The position numbers and the translations under genes were made by a program. A DNA stretch of 64,000 nucleotides, taken from contig JAJZYW010000002.1 in NCBI GenBank assembly GCA_021797895.1, positions 36,343 through 100,342 on the forward strand, written 5' to 3'. The DNA is from Microcaldota archaeon. GTDB taxonomy: Archaea > Micrarchaeota > Micrarchaeia > Micrarchaeales > Micrarchaeaceae. Positions 44,155-52,718 of the stretch are shown piece after piece (position 1 is the stretch's first letter; each line of letters opens with the position of its first letter). The notes under the pieces were generated by a model that saw only the letters and a program-made list of their open reading frames with translations, did no database searches and was not told the origin of the DNA.

Positions 44155-44697
44155 TTGTCAAAATTTTATACTGGAATTGGAGACAGCGGCGATACATTCG
44201 TCGGCAAGAAAAAGGTGTCCAAATCCGACAGCTACACCCGCGCGGTTAACGAGCTGGACAAGCTGAACAGCTATTTGGGAGTCATACTATCAAAGGGTGT
44301 AGAGGACAGCATAGGATCAATTCTGTCGAAGGTGCAGGACGACCTTTTCGTGGCTGGGGCGCAGGTCGCATCTGCGCTTGACCCGATGTACGCGCCCAAG
44401 AGGAAACTCTCAGACAGCGACGTCAAGGCTTTTGAGGAGGAGATAGGAAGCTACGGCGCCAAGCTTCCCGAACTTAAGAATTTCGTGCTGCCCGGAGGCT
44501 CTGAGATTGGTGCAATGCTGCATTATGCGCGCTCTCTTGCCAGGAGCGCTGAAATAGCGGTAGTAGAGGCGTCTAAGGATTACAGCCTGGACAATGAGAT
44601 AGTGAGGTACCTGAACAGGCTTTCATCCCTGCTTTTCGTCATGGCGCTCTATTCCAACATGAAATCGGGAAAGAAGGAGTCCAATCCAAAGTATTGA
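44155..44697 (+). CDS. Cob(I)alamin adenosyltransferase, PduO type
   Basis: 180 residues. It transfers adenosyl from ATP to cobalamin to give coenzyme B12. The N-terminal YTGIGDSGDTFVGKKKVSKS is the ATP-binding signature; FVLPGGSEIGAMLHYARSLA and ARSAEIAVV form the second conserved block, and YLNRLSSLLFVMAL ends the fold. The start codon is TTG at 44155 with GTGAT just upstream and TATA-like TTTAATATATG at 44112-44122. It implies a B12-dependent enzyme such as methylmalonyl-CoA mutase elsewhere, perhaps linked with propionate metabolism. Confidence 0.9.
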   Translation: MSKFYTGIGDSGDTFVGKKKVSKSDSYTRAVNELDKLNSYLGVILSKGVEDSIGSILSKVQDDLFVAGAQVASALDPMYAPKRKLSDSDVKAFEEEIGSYGAKLPELKNFVLPGGSEIGAMLHYARSLARSAEIAVVEASKDYSLDNEIVRYLNRLSSLLFVMALYSNMKSGKKESNPKY

Positions 44698-45180
44698 TCA
44701 CTTTGAGAGATTGAAATACTCCCTGAACTTCTTTGTCGTTTCTAGCCTCTTCGACCTGCCGACCTTCGTGGAGCGTATGAAATCCTTCTCGGAGAGCTCC
44801 TTGACGTGGTCGTAAACACCGCTGCCGAAGACGCGCACCACTGCGCTCTGAAGTATGGGCTCATTCCTGCTTATGTATGCGAGCACGCGCAGCGAACCCC
44901 TTGTTATGTCGGGAGAGCCGGCAAGCCCGCTGACCTTGCTTGCATAGGGCTCCCTGACTGAAAGCATGTAAGTGTCAGCTACCTTCTCGACTGCGAGCGC
45001 GCCTCCGGACTTGGAGTACTCCTCAGCCAGCGCGGTTATCATGCTCCTGACCGAGCCTACGGAGCTGACGCCTATCGCAGATGCAATCTCCTCTGCGCTC
45101 ATCGCCTTCCCTGATACGAACAGCACAGCCGCTATGAGGTTCCTGTACTCCCTTGCATTGTCGTCAGCCACTTGCCCCAC
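44698..45180 (-). CDS. scpB: Segregation and condensation protein B
   Basis: 160 residues. Tandem winged helices fit ScpB: YRNLIAAVLFVSGKAMSAEE with VRSMITALAEEYSKSGGALA in the first, and SLRVLAYISRNEPILQSAVV with KELSEKDFIRSTKVGRSKRL in the second. It bridges SMC heads with the kleisin ScpA during chromosome organisation. Its GTG start overlaps scpA by 17 bases. It ends only a base from the convergent adenosyltransferase stop. Confidence 0.85.
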   Translation of the reverse strand: MGQVADDNAREYRNLIAAVLFVSGKAMSAEEIASAIGVSSVGSVRSMITALAEEYSKSGGALAVEKVADTYMLSVREPYASKVSGLAGSPDITRGSLRVLAYISRNEPILQSAVVRVFGSGVYDHVKELSEKDFIRSTKVGRSKRLETTKKFREYFNLSK

Positions 45181-45880
45181 CAGGAACCTTTATGAATATG
45201 TCGCCGAAGAACTCCTCCTGGAGTATGCCGAGCCTGCCTTTCGACACCAGGAACAGCACAGGTATGAAAAAGTCGAACAGCATCTCCTGGGTGCTGCCGT
45301 ATAGCCTGGAGAGGGTGCTGAACAGCACTATGCCCTCCCTGTCCGCGTTCTTCGATACGAGGTCAAACGTGCGCTCCATCTTCTGGTCTATATCCTCCTT
45401 TGGAAGCTCCAGGTGGAACTGCGCAGGGGGTTCGCGCTCCCTTGTGCTCCTCTTCTCGATCTTCATAGCCTCGTCAAGCGCCTCCATGAGCTCGTCAAGC
45501 GTGACCTTCCTTTGGGGCTGCATCCTCGCCCTTGACACCAGCCCCGGAACATCGACAGGCAGCCTGCGCTGCCCGGCTTCCGGCTCTGGTTCGGGCTCTT
45601 CCTCGACCGAAAATATCTGGAAGCGGTCGCTCTTCATCTTGAGAAGTATCGATGCAGCGAGCGCGAAGTTTGCCGGCATCCTCAGGTCCATGAGCTTTAT
45701 GCTCTTTACGACCGACATGTAACCCTCGACAAGCTTCGCTATGTCTATGTCCCACGGGTCTATCTGGTTGCTCTCCACCAGGCTTATCAGGAGCTCCCTC
45801 CATGTCGCCTCGGACACGAGCTTCTGAAGGTCGAAAGCGCTGCTGCTTGCAACGCCTGGGTTCGCTGTCTCGGTCGCCAT
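45164..45880 (-). CDS. scpA: Segregation and condensation protein A (kleisin)
   Basis: 238 residues. The N-terminal kleisin helix runs from about 20 (LISLVESNQIDPWDIDIAKL), typical of ScpA. A Glu/Pro-rich linker (FSVEEEPEPEPEAGQRR) follows, and the C-terminal winged helix starts around 165 and ends FFGDIFIKV. It would link SMC proteins into a ring. scpA and scpB are coupled by overlap; SMC itself is not in the window. Confidence 0.87.
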   Translation of the reverse strand: MATETANPGVASSSAFDLQKLVSEATWRELLISLVESNQIDPWDIDIAKLVEGYMSVVKSIKLMDLRMPANFALAASILLKMKSDRFQIFSVEEEPEPEPEAGQRRLPVDVPGLVSRARMQPQRKVTLDELMEALDEAMKIEKRSTREREPPAQFHLELPKEDIDQKMERTFDLVSKNADREGIVLFSTLSRLYGSTQEMLFDFFIPVLFLVSKGRLGILQEEFFGDIFIKVPGGASG

Positions 45881-45954
45881 CCGAATATACCAATATTCTT
45901 TGCCTAAGAAAGTATTTATTCCTTAATTATGCTTATACATTGAAGGTGGCTAGA

Positions 45955-46953
45955 TTGGCATCGCAGTACGGGCTCCTGGGCAGGATGTACCTTACAATAT
46001 TCCTCATATTCGCAGTAGGCTTCGCCATAATATACGCTGTGATGGCGGCATTCGGCGCGGGAGCGTATCTCATACTCATAATAGCTGTGCTTTTCTTCAT
46101 GCTGCAGTGGTACGCCTCGCCCAAGATGATAGCAGCCGCATCAAGGATAAGGTACATAGGCAAGGATGAGTACCCAAGGCTTCACGTTCTGGTAGAGGCG
46201 CTTGCAAAGCAGGCGCATGTGCCTTCTCCACGCATAGCCATAGCCCCATCAAAGGAGCCTAACGCGTTCGTCTTCGGAAGGACCAGGAAGGATTCGACGC
46301 TGGTGATACACGAGGGGCTTCTCCCGCTGCTAAACGGCGACGAGCTCAAAGCCGTGCTTGCCCATGAGATAGGCCACATAAGGCACGGGGATGTATCTAC
46401 CATGACATTCGTGTCGTTCATACCTGTCGTCGCATACATTGTGGCGCAGCAGCTTTTCTGGAGCAGCTTCATAGGCGCGGGAAACAGCAACAGCGACGCA
46501 TACTTCATAATAATAGGAATGTTCGCATTCCTGGCGTACTTCATCAGCAACCTGCTTATGCTCGCGCTCTCAAGGGCGAGGGAGTCCTACGCTGACGAAT
46601 ACTCCGCTGAGTCTACAGGCAAGCCCGAGGACCTCGCCAGGTCCCTCGTCAAGATAACATCGTCAAATTCGTCAGTTGCAAACGCCTCCCCCAACTCAAC
46701 CATAGCGAGGTCATTCTACATAGTGGACTTCTTCACCGTGGATAGGGACATAAGGGAGATGAGGGCGCACAGGAAGGACATAGAGAAGTTCCTGACAGGA
46801 GTGGATGTTGATGCGCTGCTCGACCAGGCGAAGCCGAGGCGCGACAGCATGTGGGGCATGCTCAACGCGATAACCATGACGCACCCTCCGGTGTACAGGA
46901 GGGTGCTCGACCTTTTCAGGCTGCAGAACAGCGGAAAGGTGCTTATGGACTAA
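45955..46953 (+). CDS. htpX: HtpX-like membrane zinc protease (M48)
   Basis: 332 residues. Two N-terminal membrane helices (about 12-50) precede the cytosolic peptidase part. The active site is LAHEIGHIRHGD with His137, Glu138 and His141, and the third ligand Glu lies in SRARESYADEYSAE. NAFVFGRTRKDSTLVIHEGL is the usual preceding strand. It degrades damaged membrane proteins. The frame is open further upstream, but TTG 45955 has GGTGG five bases before it and the family starts there; a TATA-like AGTATTTATT lies at 45911-45920. Confidence 0.9.
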   Translation: MASQYGLLGRMYLTIFLIFAVGFAIIYAVMAAFGAGAYLILIIAVLFFMLQWYASPKMIAAASRIRYIGKDEYPRLHVLVEALAKQAHVPSPRIAIAPSKEPNAFVFGRTRKDSTLVIHEGLLPLLNGDELKAVLAHEIGHIRHGDVSTMTFVSFIPVVAYIVAQQLFWSSFIGAGNSNSDAYFIIIGMFAFLAYFISNLLMLALSRARESYADEYSAESTGKPEDLARSLVKITSSNSSVANASPNSTIARSFYIVDFFTVDRDIREMRAHRKDIEKFLTGVDVDALLDQAKPRRDSMWGMLNAITMTHPPVYRRVLDLFRLQNSGKVLMD

Positions 46954-46956
46954 AGA

Positions 46957-47949
46957 TTATAGGACAATGAAGTCGGTCACGACCTCTATGTCCCCAGCAG
47001 AATAATCCCTGACCTTCCTCTGGAATACGATTTTTGATTTTGCCCTTGCTTTTGACGCTGCGCGTTCTATCGCCTCGCGAGCATCGGCGAAGGCGCTCTC
47101 CCTCTTTCCGAAGGAGTAGACGTGCACGGTTGCGCCTTTCTTTGCAGCTGCGAACGCAGCACCAAGAAAGCTCAGCGCATCCTTTGGAAGAGGCATGACT
47201 ATCCTGTCAGCATAGCCCTTATACTTTACTGCGGCGGAAGCGGCATCGCCCTCAACTGCGGCGACATTGGTAAGCTTGTTCAGCGCTATGTTGCGGCGCA
47301 GGTACCTGCATGCCGCCGCGTTAAGCTCTATCGCAACGACGTTCGATCTCTTATGGTGCCTGGCTATCTCTATCGCGAAAGGCCCCACGCCTGCAAACAT
47401 CACGATGACATTCTCGCCGTCCTTCGCCAGCGAGCTTATGCGCGAGCGCTCGAACGAGAGCTTGCCTGAGAAGAAAGTCTTCCTTATGTCAAATATGAAC
47501 CTGCAGCCGTTCTCGGTGTAATCAGCCATGAAGGTCCTTTCGCCCAGGACGTGGCTGAAGCTGCGAAGCCTGTACTCCCCCCTGACTGCGCCTGCCTTTG
47601 ACACTACTGTCCTTATCGACTTGCTGGCTGCCAGTATGCTTTCTGCTGCAGACTTCTTGTCCTCTATGCTGCCGTCTATTATCGCTATGTTGCCAAGAGC
47701 TTCGTACCCGCTTTTTGGCGCTCCGGGCACCTTCAGGTGGAGCCGCTTGCCCGGACCGGGGGGCATTCTGGAAACCACCTCCGCGCCGTGCTCGACAAGA
47801 AGCTTTTTAGCTTTTTCATCCGTAGAGTCTATATTGAAATAGACATAGCTGTCGCTATGCTTCGCTGTCGTTTCCGCAAGGAGGCGGCTGGACTTGAGTA
47901 TTTTTACCGCATCGGCGGCTTTGCGCCTCGTGGTCCTTATGCCAAGCAT
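46957..47949 (-). CDS. trm5: tRNA (guanine-N1)-methyltransferase Trm5
   Basis: 330 residues. It methylates G37 next to the anticodon. The SAM-binding motif is VIVMFAGVGPFAIEIA, followed by AIELNAAACRYLRRNIALNK and the catalytic strand MPLPKDALSFLGAAF. An N-terminal D1-like domain (1-60) is present, with the D2 segment SHVLGERTFMADYTENGCRF before the methylase fold. The start is ATG 47949; the frame continues upstream without family match. It converges on htpX with three bases between the stops and diverges from spt5. Confidence 0.9.
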   Translation of the reverse strand: MLGIRTTRRKAADAVKILKSSRLLAETTAKHSDSYVYFNIDSTDEKAKKLLVEHGAEVVSRMPPGPGKRLHLKVPGAPKSGYEALGNIAIIDGSIEDKKSAAESILAASKSIRTVVSKAGAVRGEYRLRSFSHVLGERTFMADYTENGCRFIFDIRKTFFSGKLSFERSRISSLAKDGENVIVMFAGVGPFAIEIARHHKRSNVVAIELNAAACRYLRRNIALNKLTNVAAVEGDAASAAVKYKGYADRIVMPLPKDALSFLGAAFAAAKKGATVHVYSFGKRESAFADAREAIERAASKARAKSKIVFQRKVRDYSAGDIEVVTDFIVL

Positions 47950-47999
47950 AATAAGGCTTTGCCAATAAAATATTATAAATCGGTTGCAAGGGGGTTTTT

Positions 48000-48446
48000 G
48001 TGTACTTTGTAGTAAAGGTGACATCAGGGCAGGAGAAGATCGCTGCCAACATGCTGCAGAACAAGGCGTCCAAGGGAGACTCCTCCATATCATCCATAAT
48101 AGTCGTAAACGGGATGCGCGGCTACATAATAGTAGAGGCTGAGGATGAGCTTGCAGTGAAGGCTTTCATAACCAAGGAGAGGAACATCAAGGGGATACTG
48201 CAGAAGCCGCTCTCAGAGGAGGAGGTGGAGAGGCTGCTCCAGACGAGAAACAAGGCGCAGGAGATAGCGAAGGGCGACACCATAGAGTTCACCACAGGAC
48301 CGTTCAAGGGCTACAAGGCAAGGGTTATGCGCCTGGACGACGTGAAGGGCGAGATCACTGTGGAGCTGATAGACGTGGTCGTGCCCATACCTATAACGAC
48401 GAAGATAGGCACTGCTCGTGTAGTGTCGAAGATGAAGGAGGAATGA
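48000..48446 (+). CDS. spt5: Transcription elongation factor Spt5 (NusG family)
   Basis: 148 residues. The NGN domain covers residues 1-85 (MYFVVKVTSGQEKIAANMLQ) and a KOW domain lies in the C-terminal half (GDTIEFTTGPFKGYKARVM). It clamps RNA polymerase with Spt4 to raise processivity. The start is GTG at 48000 with TATA-like ATTATAAATC at 47971-47980, about 25 bases upstream, which indicates a leaderless message. It is the first gene of an spt5-rpl11 operon, a widespread archaeal order. Confidence 0.93.
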   Translation: MYFVVKVTSGQEKIAANMLQNKASKGDSSISSIIVVNGMRGYIIVEAEDELAVKAFITKERNIKGILQKPLSEEEVERLLQTRNKAQEIAKGDTIEFTTGPFKGYKARVMRLDDVKGEITVELIDVVVPIPITTKIGTARVVSKMKEE

Positions 48447-48462
48447 CGATTAGGTGTTTTAA

Positions 48463-48930
48463 ATGAGTGAAGTTGTAATTGCAGGACTGGTTGAAGGAGG
48501 AAAGGCGAGCGGAGGGCCGCCGCTTGGCCCGGCTCTTGGGCCTCTCGGAGTCAACACGAACGAGGTCGTAGCGGAGATAAACGCCAAGACTAAGAGCTTC
48601 GAGGGAATAAAGGTGCCGATAAAGGTGATGGTCGACCCTTCAACAAAGAAGTTCAGGATAGAGGTGGGATCGCCGCCCACAAGCGCTCTCATACTAAAGG
48701 AGATAGGAGCCACAACAGGCGCCAAGGCGAAGGGCGAGATAATCGGCGACATAAAGCTTGAGCAGATCAAGAAGATAGCTGAAGCGAAGGCTGGAAAGAT
48801 GCACGGCAGGGATTTCTCAAGCAAGGTGAAGCAGGTGCTCGGCACGTGCAAGAGCATGGGAGTCACATGCGACGGATCCGATCCAAGGGAAATAATCGCC
48901 AAGATAGGCAGCAAGGAGATAACGGTATGA
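48463..48930 (+). CDS. rpl11: 50S ribosomal protein L11 (uL11)
   Basis: 155 residues. GGPPLGPALGPLGVNTNEVV is the N-terminal signature, and the C-terminal rRNA-binding part has GKMHGRDFSSKVKQVLGTCK followed by MGVTCDG. It forms the base of the stalk near the GTPase centre. A GGTG site at 48452-48455 precedes ATG 48463. It follows spt5 by 16 bases. Confidence 0.97.
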   Translation: MSEVVIAGLVEGGKASGGPPLGPALGPLGVNTNEVVAEINAKTKSFEGIKVPIKVMVDPSTKKFRIEVGSPPTSALILKEIGATTGAKAKGEIIGDIKLEQIKKIAEAKAGKMHGRDFSSKVKQVLGTCKSMGVTCDGSDPREIIAKIGSKEITV

Positions 48931-48934
48931 TGGC

Positions 48935-49594
48935 ATGCCGGGATCTGCTGGCCCGGACCTCATATATAGACTGCTGAGGAAGCGCTTCGGCTTCCTCAAC
49001 TGGTGGCCCGGCGAGACCAGGGACGAGATACTGATAGGCGCAATACTTACGCAGCAAACTTCCTGGAGGAACGTGGAGAAGGCAATCTCGTCCTTGAGGG
49101 ATGCGAACGCGCTTTCGGTAAAGGCTATTTCTTCAATGAGAGTCGGCGTGCTGGAGAAGCTGATACGCTCAAGCGGCTTCTACAGGCAGAAGGCTAGGAG
49201 GCTGAAGAAGCTGTGCAGCCACATAATCTCCGAATACGGCTCGCTGGGAAGGTTTCTCTCGATGGATATGGATAGGCTTAGGTCCGAGCTTCTCGCCATG
49301 GACGGGATAGGGCAGGAAACCGCCGACGCGATAGCGCTCTATGCAGCCGGAAAGCCCTCCTTCGTAATAGACGCTTACACAATCAGGGCGATGGAGCGGA
49401 TATCTGGAAACGGGAAAAGGTTCGGCTACGGCGACCTCCAGAAGTATTTCATGGAAAGGCTGCCGCTTGATGTGGAGCTTTACAAGGACATGCACGCGCA
49501 GTTCGTGGAGCTCGGGAAACGCTACTGCCTCAAGACAAAGCCCCTTTGCAATGAATGCCCGCTCGCGGGAATCTGTGCGTACGGAAAGGGTTAG
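48935..49594 (+). CDS. Endonuclease III-related DNA glycosylase (COG2231/MagIII-like)
   Basis: 219 residues. The helix-hairpin-helix is MDGIGQETADAIALYAAG and the catalytic Asp lies in the following FVIDAYTIRA. The iron-sulfur cluster motif CLKTKPLCNECPLAGIC is complete. The place of the catalytic Lys of bifunctional endonuclease III is held by Glu128, so it is likely a monofunctional glycosylase. The whole resembles COG2231 proteins such as Helicobacter MagIII, which removes 3-methyladenine. It starts 4 bases after the uL11 stop. Confidence 0.85.
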   Translation: MPGSAGPDLIYRLLRKRFGFLNWWPGETRDEILIGAILTQQTSWRNVEKAISSLRDANALSVKAISSMRVGVLEKLIRSSGFYRQKARRLKKLCSHIISEYGSLGRFLSMDMDRLRSELLAMDGIGQETADAIALYAAGKPSFVIDAYTIRAMERISGNGKRFGYGDLQKYFMERLPLDVELYKDMHAQFVELGKRYCLKTKPLCNECPLAGICAYGKG

Positions 49595-49671
49595 CATACC
49601 CGTTCGTCAACGTGCTGCGAAACGTTTAAATATCAACCAACGCGTTAAGCTTATTGTATGAGGCGCAGTAA

Positions 49672-51516
49672 ATGACCACAATTAACAAGATAGAGCGCAA
49701 ATCAGAGAAGGCTGAGGAGAAATCTCAAAATGGAATAAGCAGAATAGAGGACAAGAAGAAGGGCATGGAAACAATACTGGACAGCGAGCTTGATGCCCTT
49801 AACAAGTCGCTGAAGCTCAACATAGACCTGGCAGAGGAGACGCTGAAGAAAGTGAATGACTTGCCCGAGATAAAGGCATTTTTCGAAAAAAGCAAGAACC
49901 CCTCTGACAAGGAGATAAAAGCGTTTGTGATGGAGCAGCTGCCTGGCATAATAAAGAATAACGAGGAACTATTCAATAAGATGGAATCCGAGCAGGTAGA
50001 GCGCGAGCAGAAGAAGATGGACAGGAAGCTGAAGCCAGTGAATCAGGTTATAGAAAGACTTGGGAAGAAGAACGTCCTTAAGGAAGGCGAGAGGGAGGAA
50101 CTGGAAAAAGCCAGGCTTGAGAAGGATAAGATAGCCCAGGAGTTCAAGAAAAGCATGGAGAACCTCCATGAAACTTCGCCGGCCCTGAAAGCTGCAAAGA
50201 AGCAGATGGATATATTAAAGTCAATGAACGAACAGATTGAGAGGATCAGGTCGGTCGTAAGCGACGCGTACATGGTGTCGAAAGTACAGGCAGCGCTCAG
50301 GATAGACGGACCGTTAATAAGGGAGATAAACAAGGCGATAAAGGAGGATGTGACAGAGCCTTTCGAAGAATACATAAGGAGCCACAGCAGCCACAATCTC
50401 TCCGACATAAAGGATTTCATGAAAGGGCAGCTGAAGAATGCAGTCAAGTCCTACAAGTGGTCCAACGCCGCGCTCAAGGACCTTGGAATCTTAAAGATAG
50501 TGAACCACGCAGATGATTACAAGGAGTACTTCGGCAAGGCGGCAAGCGGAAAGATGTTCGACTACCAGGCCAACAGCAGGCAGAAAAAGCTGGATGGCGC
50601 GATAAGAAACGTATACGATGACGTGAAGCTCGCGGACAAGGACATAAGCTCAAGCAAGTTCTACAGCGCTATCAAGTATTACGCAGTAGCGTATGCAGAG
50701 GCGAAGCTTGTCAACATGTCGCTCAAGGGCGCAGGCACTGTGGCAGAGGTTACGAACAACATGCATGCGGCGCTCAAGTCAAAGGATTTCATGCTGCTGA
50801 AGCCAGCCAATGCCAAATCAGGAGCCAAGAAGAAAGCGGCAGAAGAGGCTAAGGCAAAGCAGGCAGAACCATCCGCGAAGCAGATGTCTTCCGAGGCGGC
50901 ATCAGCCGAGCTTTCTAAGCAGGTCTCGATAACGTGGCTTGCGGGCTACGAGAGCTACCTTAAGGAGAACGAGTGGGCGAAGGAGACTGCCAAGCGCATA
51001 TATGCCGAGTACCCAGGGCTGGAGAAAAAGTTCAAGCTGAACCAGATGACGGTAGGCGAGGCGATGGTGCTGTGGAAGGGCCTGATGCTTGAGAGGAAGA
51101 GGCTCATGAACATACCCGAGGACGACAAGGAGGCATATACCTCAGCGGATATAGTCAACGCCAAGACAACGGACGACGCAAAGAGGATATGGATGAAGGA
51201 CATAGCTTACGTCAGCATAAAGAAGGTCGGGGTTGAAAACCTCAAGGCAAACGGCTATACCGACGACAGCATAAGCACTTTGTCGAGCATACTCAAAACG
51301 TCGACCAGGCTCATAAAGCTGGAGGAGCACGAGATAGAGCTGATGCATCGCAAGCTGGAAGAGCTGCTCAGGTCTGTCAACGGCGCAAGAAAGGTAACTG
51401 CGCTGCCGATAGGCGTACCGAGCGCTGAGAAGGTTGCTATAGAAGGTAGCAACGCTGCAGGGAAGGCGCAGGGGCTCGAAAAGACCCCCGCACCGCTGAA
51501 GGCGCCCCATTCCTGA
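49672..51516 (+). CDS. Large coiled-coil protein, unknown
   Basis: 614 residues without signal or membrane segment. Residues 1-185 are Lys/Glu-rich coiled coil (KIERKSEKAEEKSQNGIS), interrupted around 55-105. Residues about 200-400 are a more globular helical region with SSKFYSAIKYYAVAYAEAKL. A low-complexity Ala/Lys/Glu linker (GAKKKAAEEAKAKQAEPSAK) separates a second globular part (about 420-580) containing TWLAGYESYLKENEWAKETA, and the end is a Pro/Ala tail. TATA-like TTTAAATATC lies about 40 bases before the ATG. No family is recognised; a scaffold, cytoskeletal or cell-envelope-linked role is conceivable. It precedes another helical orphan. Confidence 0.72.
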   Translation: MTTINKIERKSEKAEEKSQNGISRIEDKKKGMETILDSELDALNKSLKLNIDLAEETLKKVNDLPEIKAFFEKSKNPSDKEIKAFVMEQLPGIIKNNEELFNKMESEQVEREQKKMDRKLKPVNQVIERLGKKNVLKEGEREELEKARLEKDKIAQEFKKSMENLHETSPALKAAKKQMDILKSMNEQIERIRSVVSDAYMVSKVQAALRIDGPLIREINKAIKEDVTEPFEEYIRSHSSHNLSDIKDFMKGQLKNAVKSYKWSNAALKDLGILKIVNHADDYKEYFGKAASGKMFDYQANSRQKKLDGAIRNVYDDVKLADKDISSSKFYSAIKYYAVAYAEAKLVNMSLKGAGTVAEVTNNMHAALKSKDFMLLKPANAKSGAKKKAAEEAKAKQAEPSAKQMSSEAASAELSKQVSITWLAGYESYLKENEWAKETAKRIYAEYPGLEKKFKLNQMTVGEAMVLWKGLMLERKRLMNIPEDDKEAYTSADIVNAKTTDDAKRIWMKDIAYVSIKKVGVENLKANGYTDDSISTLSSILKTSTRLIKLEEHEIELMHRKLEELLRSVNGARKVTALPIGVPSAEKVAIEGSNAAGKAQGLEKTPAPLKAPHS

Positions 51517-51624
51517 TCTGGGTTTCACTTGGGGAGGCAGAAGGTAGCATTTAAAAACCTTTTGCCAAACCTTTTTATATTAACGGAACAGCTATACCCT
51601 AACCACATTTAATAGGTGTTGACA

Positions 51625-52647
51625 ATGGAAGGAACAAAGAACGCAGCGAACAACAACGCAGAAACGAATGCAAATTCTTCAAATGCACAGGGCAATTCAA
51701 CCCCATCAGTGCAGATAGTGCAGAACGGGAACACGGTGCAGAAGCTGAATAGGAAGCAGCTTGAGCAGAAGAAGCTGGACGAGGCAACGCAGTCGTTCAA
51801 GAAGGTCGTGGGAGAATTCTATTCATCGTATGCAAAGTATAACACAGACTTTTTGCACCTCGGCATAAACAGGATCAAGGAAAGCATAAAGGTTATAGGC
51901 GGGCTGCTTGACGTGAAGGATTCTACAAAGGCGGTAGTGCCTGACTCATCGAAGGCGATACGCAAGTACGTCAAGTCGTTGGATAACAGTGCTTCCGAAT
52001 TTTTTGGGATAATAGCCAGCGGGGTAGCAGACTCGCTTTTCTACCGCGCAGAAATGCAGCAGGCAAGAAGCCTCGAGAAAAGCGGGCTGTACTACAATGA
52101 CAAGCCTGTCAAGATGTCGATTACGGTTGATGCAGCCAGAAAGCAGAGCATTAGGAGGGCATCCTTCCGCAAGCAGGACAACGTTGGTATAAATCTGAAC
52201 GAGTCGACAGTCACCAGCACCCTAAAGTCCAAGACCGCTGCAGAAAAAGCAAAGGAGGCAAAGGAGAAGATAGCTGCAAGGATAAGCGATAGCAAGAAGC
52301 TGATCAAAGATTCCGAAGCTGGCAGAAGGGAGCTCGCAGCCTCTACTGAAACGATGGTTCTCAAAAACGCAAGGAATTTCATCCTTGACAAGTCCAACTA
52401 CGACAGCGTTGCAAAGGATGTGATAGGTGCAATGTACAAGTCGAACAAGGGATTCAAGTCTGAGGTTGTAAACGGATCGGACCTTTCAGGGCTGATAAAG
52501 AAAACGGAGGAGTATTCAGCAGCATACAGGAAGTCAGCGGAAGAGTACAGGTTCCTCGCCTATAATAGGAGGGCACTCATGCGTGTCTCCAAGGACATGG
52601 ACCGCCTTGCGGGTTTCCTAAGGCGCATGGAAGACGTCATAGGCTGA
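51625..52647 (+). CDS. Helical protein paired with the coiled-coil gene, unknown
   Basis: 340 residues. The first 45 are Asn/Ala/Thr-rich and disordered (TKNAANNNAETNANSSNAQ), then long helices follow (QLEQKKLDEATQSFKKVVGE). A Lys/Ala/Glu coiled section (KSKTAAEKAKEAKEKIAARI) lies near 210-230 and the C-terminus is a helical bundle ending RLAGFLRRMEDVIG. No signal peptide or membrane helix. ATG 51625 has AGGTG at 51614-51618; TATA-like TTTTTATATTA is at 51571-51581, so it has its own promoter. Composition and style match the 614-residue neighbour, which suggests joint function. Confidence 0.7.
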   Translation: MEGTKNAANNNAETNANSSNAQGNSTPSVQIVQNGNTVQKLNRKQLEQKKLDEATQSFKKVVGEFYSSYAKYNTDFLHLGINRIKESIKVIGGLLDVKDSTKAVVPDSSKAIRKYVKSLDNSASEFFGIIASGVADSLFYRAEMQQARSLEKSGLYYNDKPVKMSITVDAARKQSIRRASFRKQDNVGINLNESTVTSTLKSKTAAEKAKEAKEKIAARISDSKKLIKDSEAGRRELAASTETMVLKNARNFILDKSNYDSVAKDVIGAMYKSNKGFKSEVVNGSDLSGLIKKTEEYSAAYRKSAEEYRFLAYNRRALMRVSKDMDRLAGFLRRMEDVIG

Positions 52648-52718
52648 AAGGTTCGGCATCTGCGCAGCGGCAGGGTATTCCCTGCACGCTTGCATCTTTT
52701 TCCATTTTTGTATTCGCT

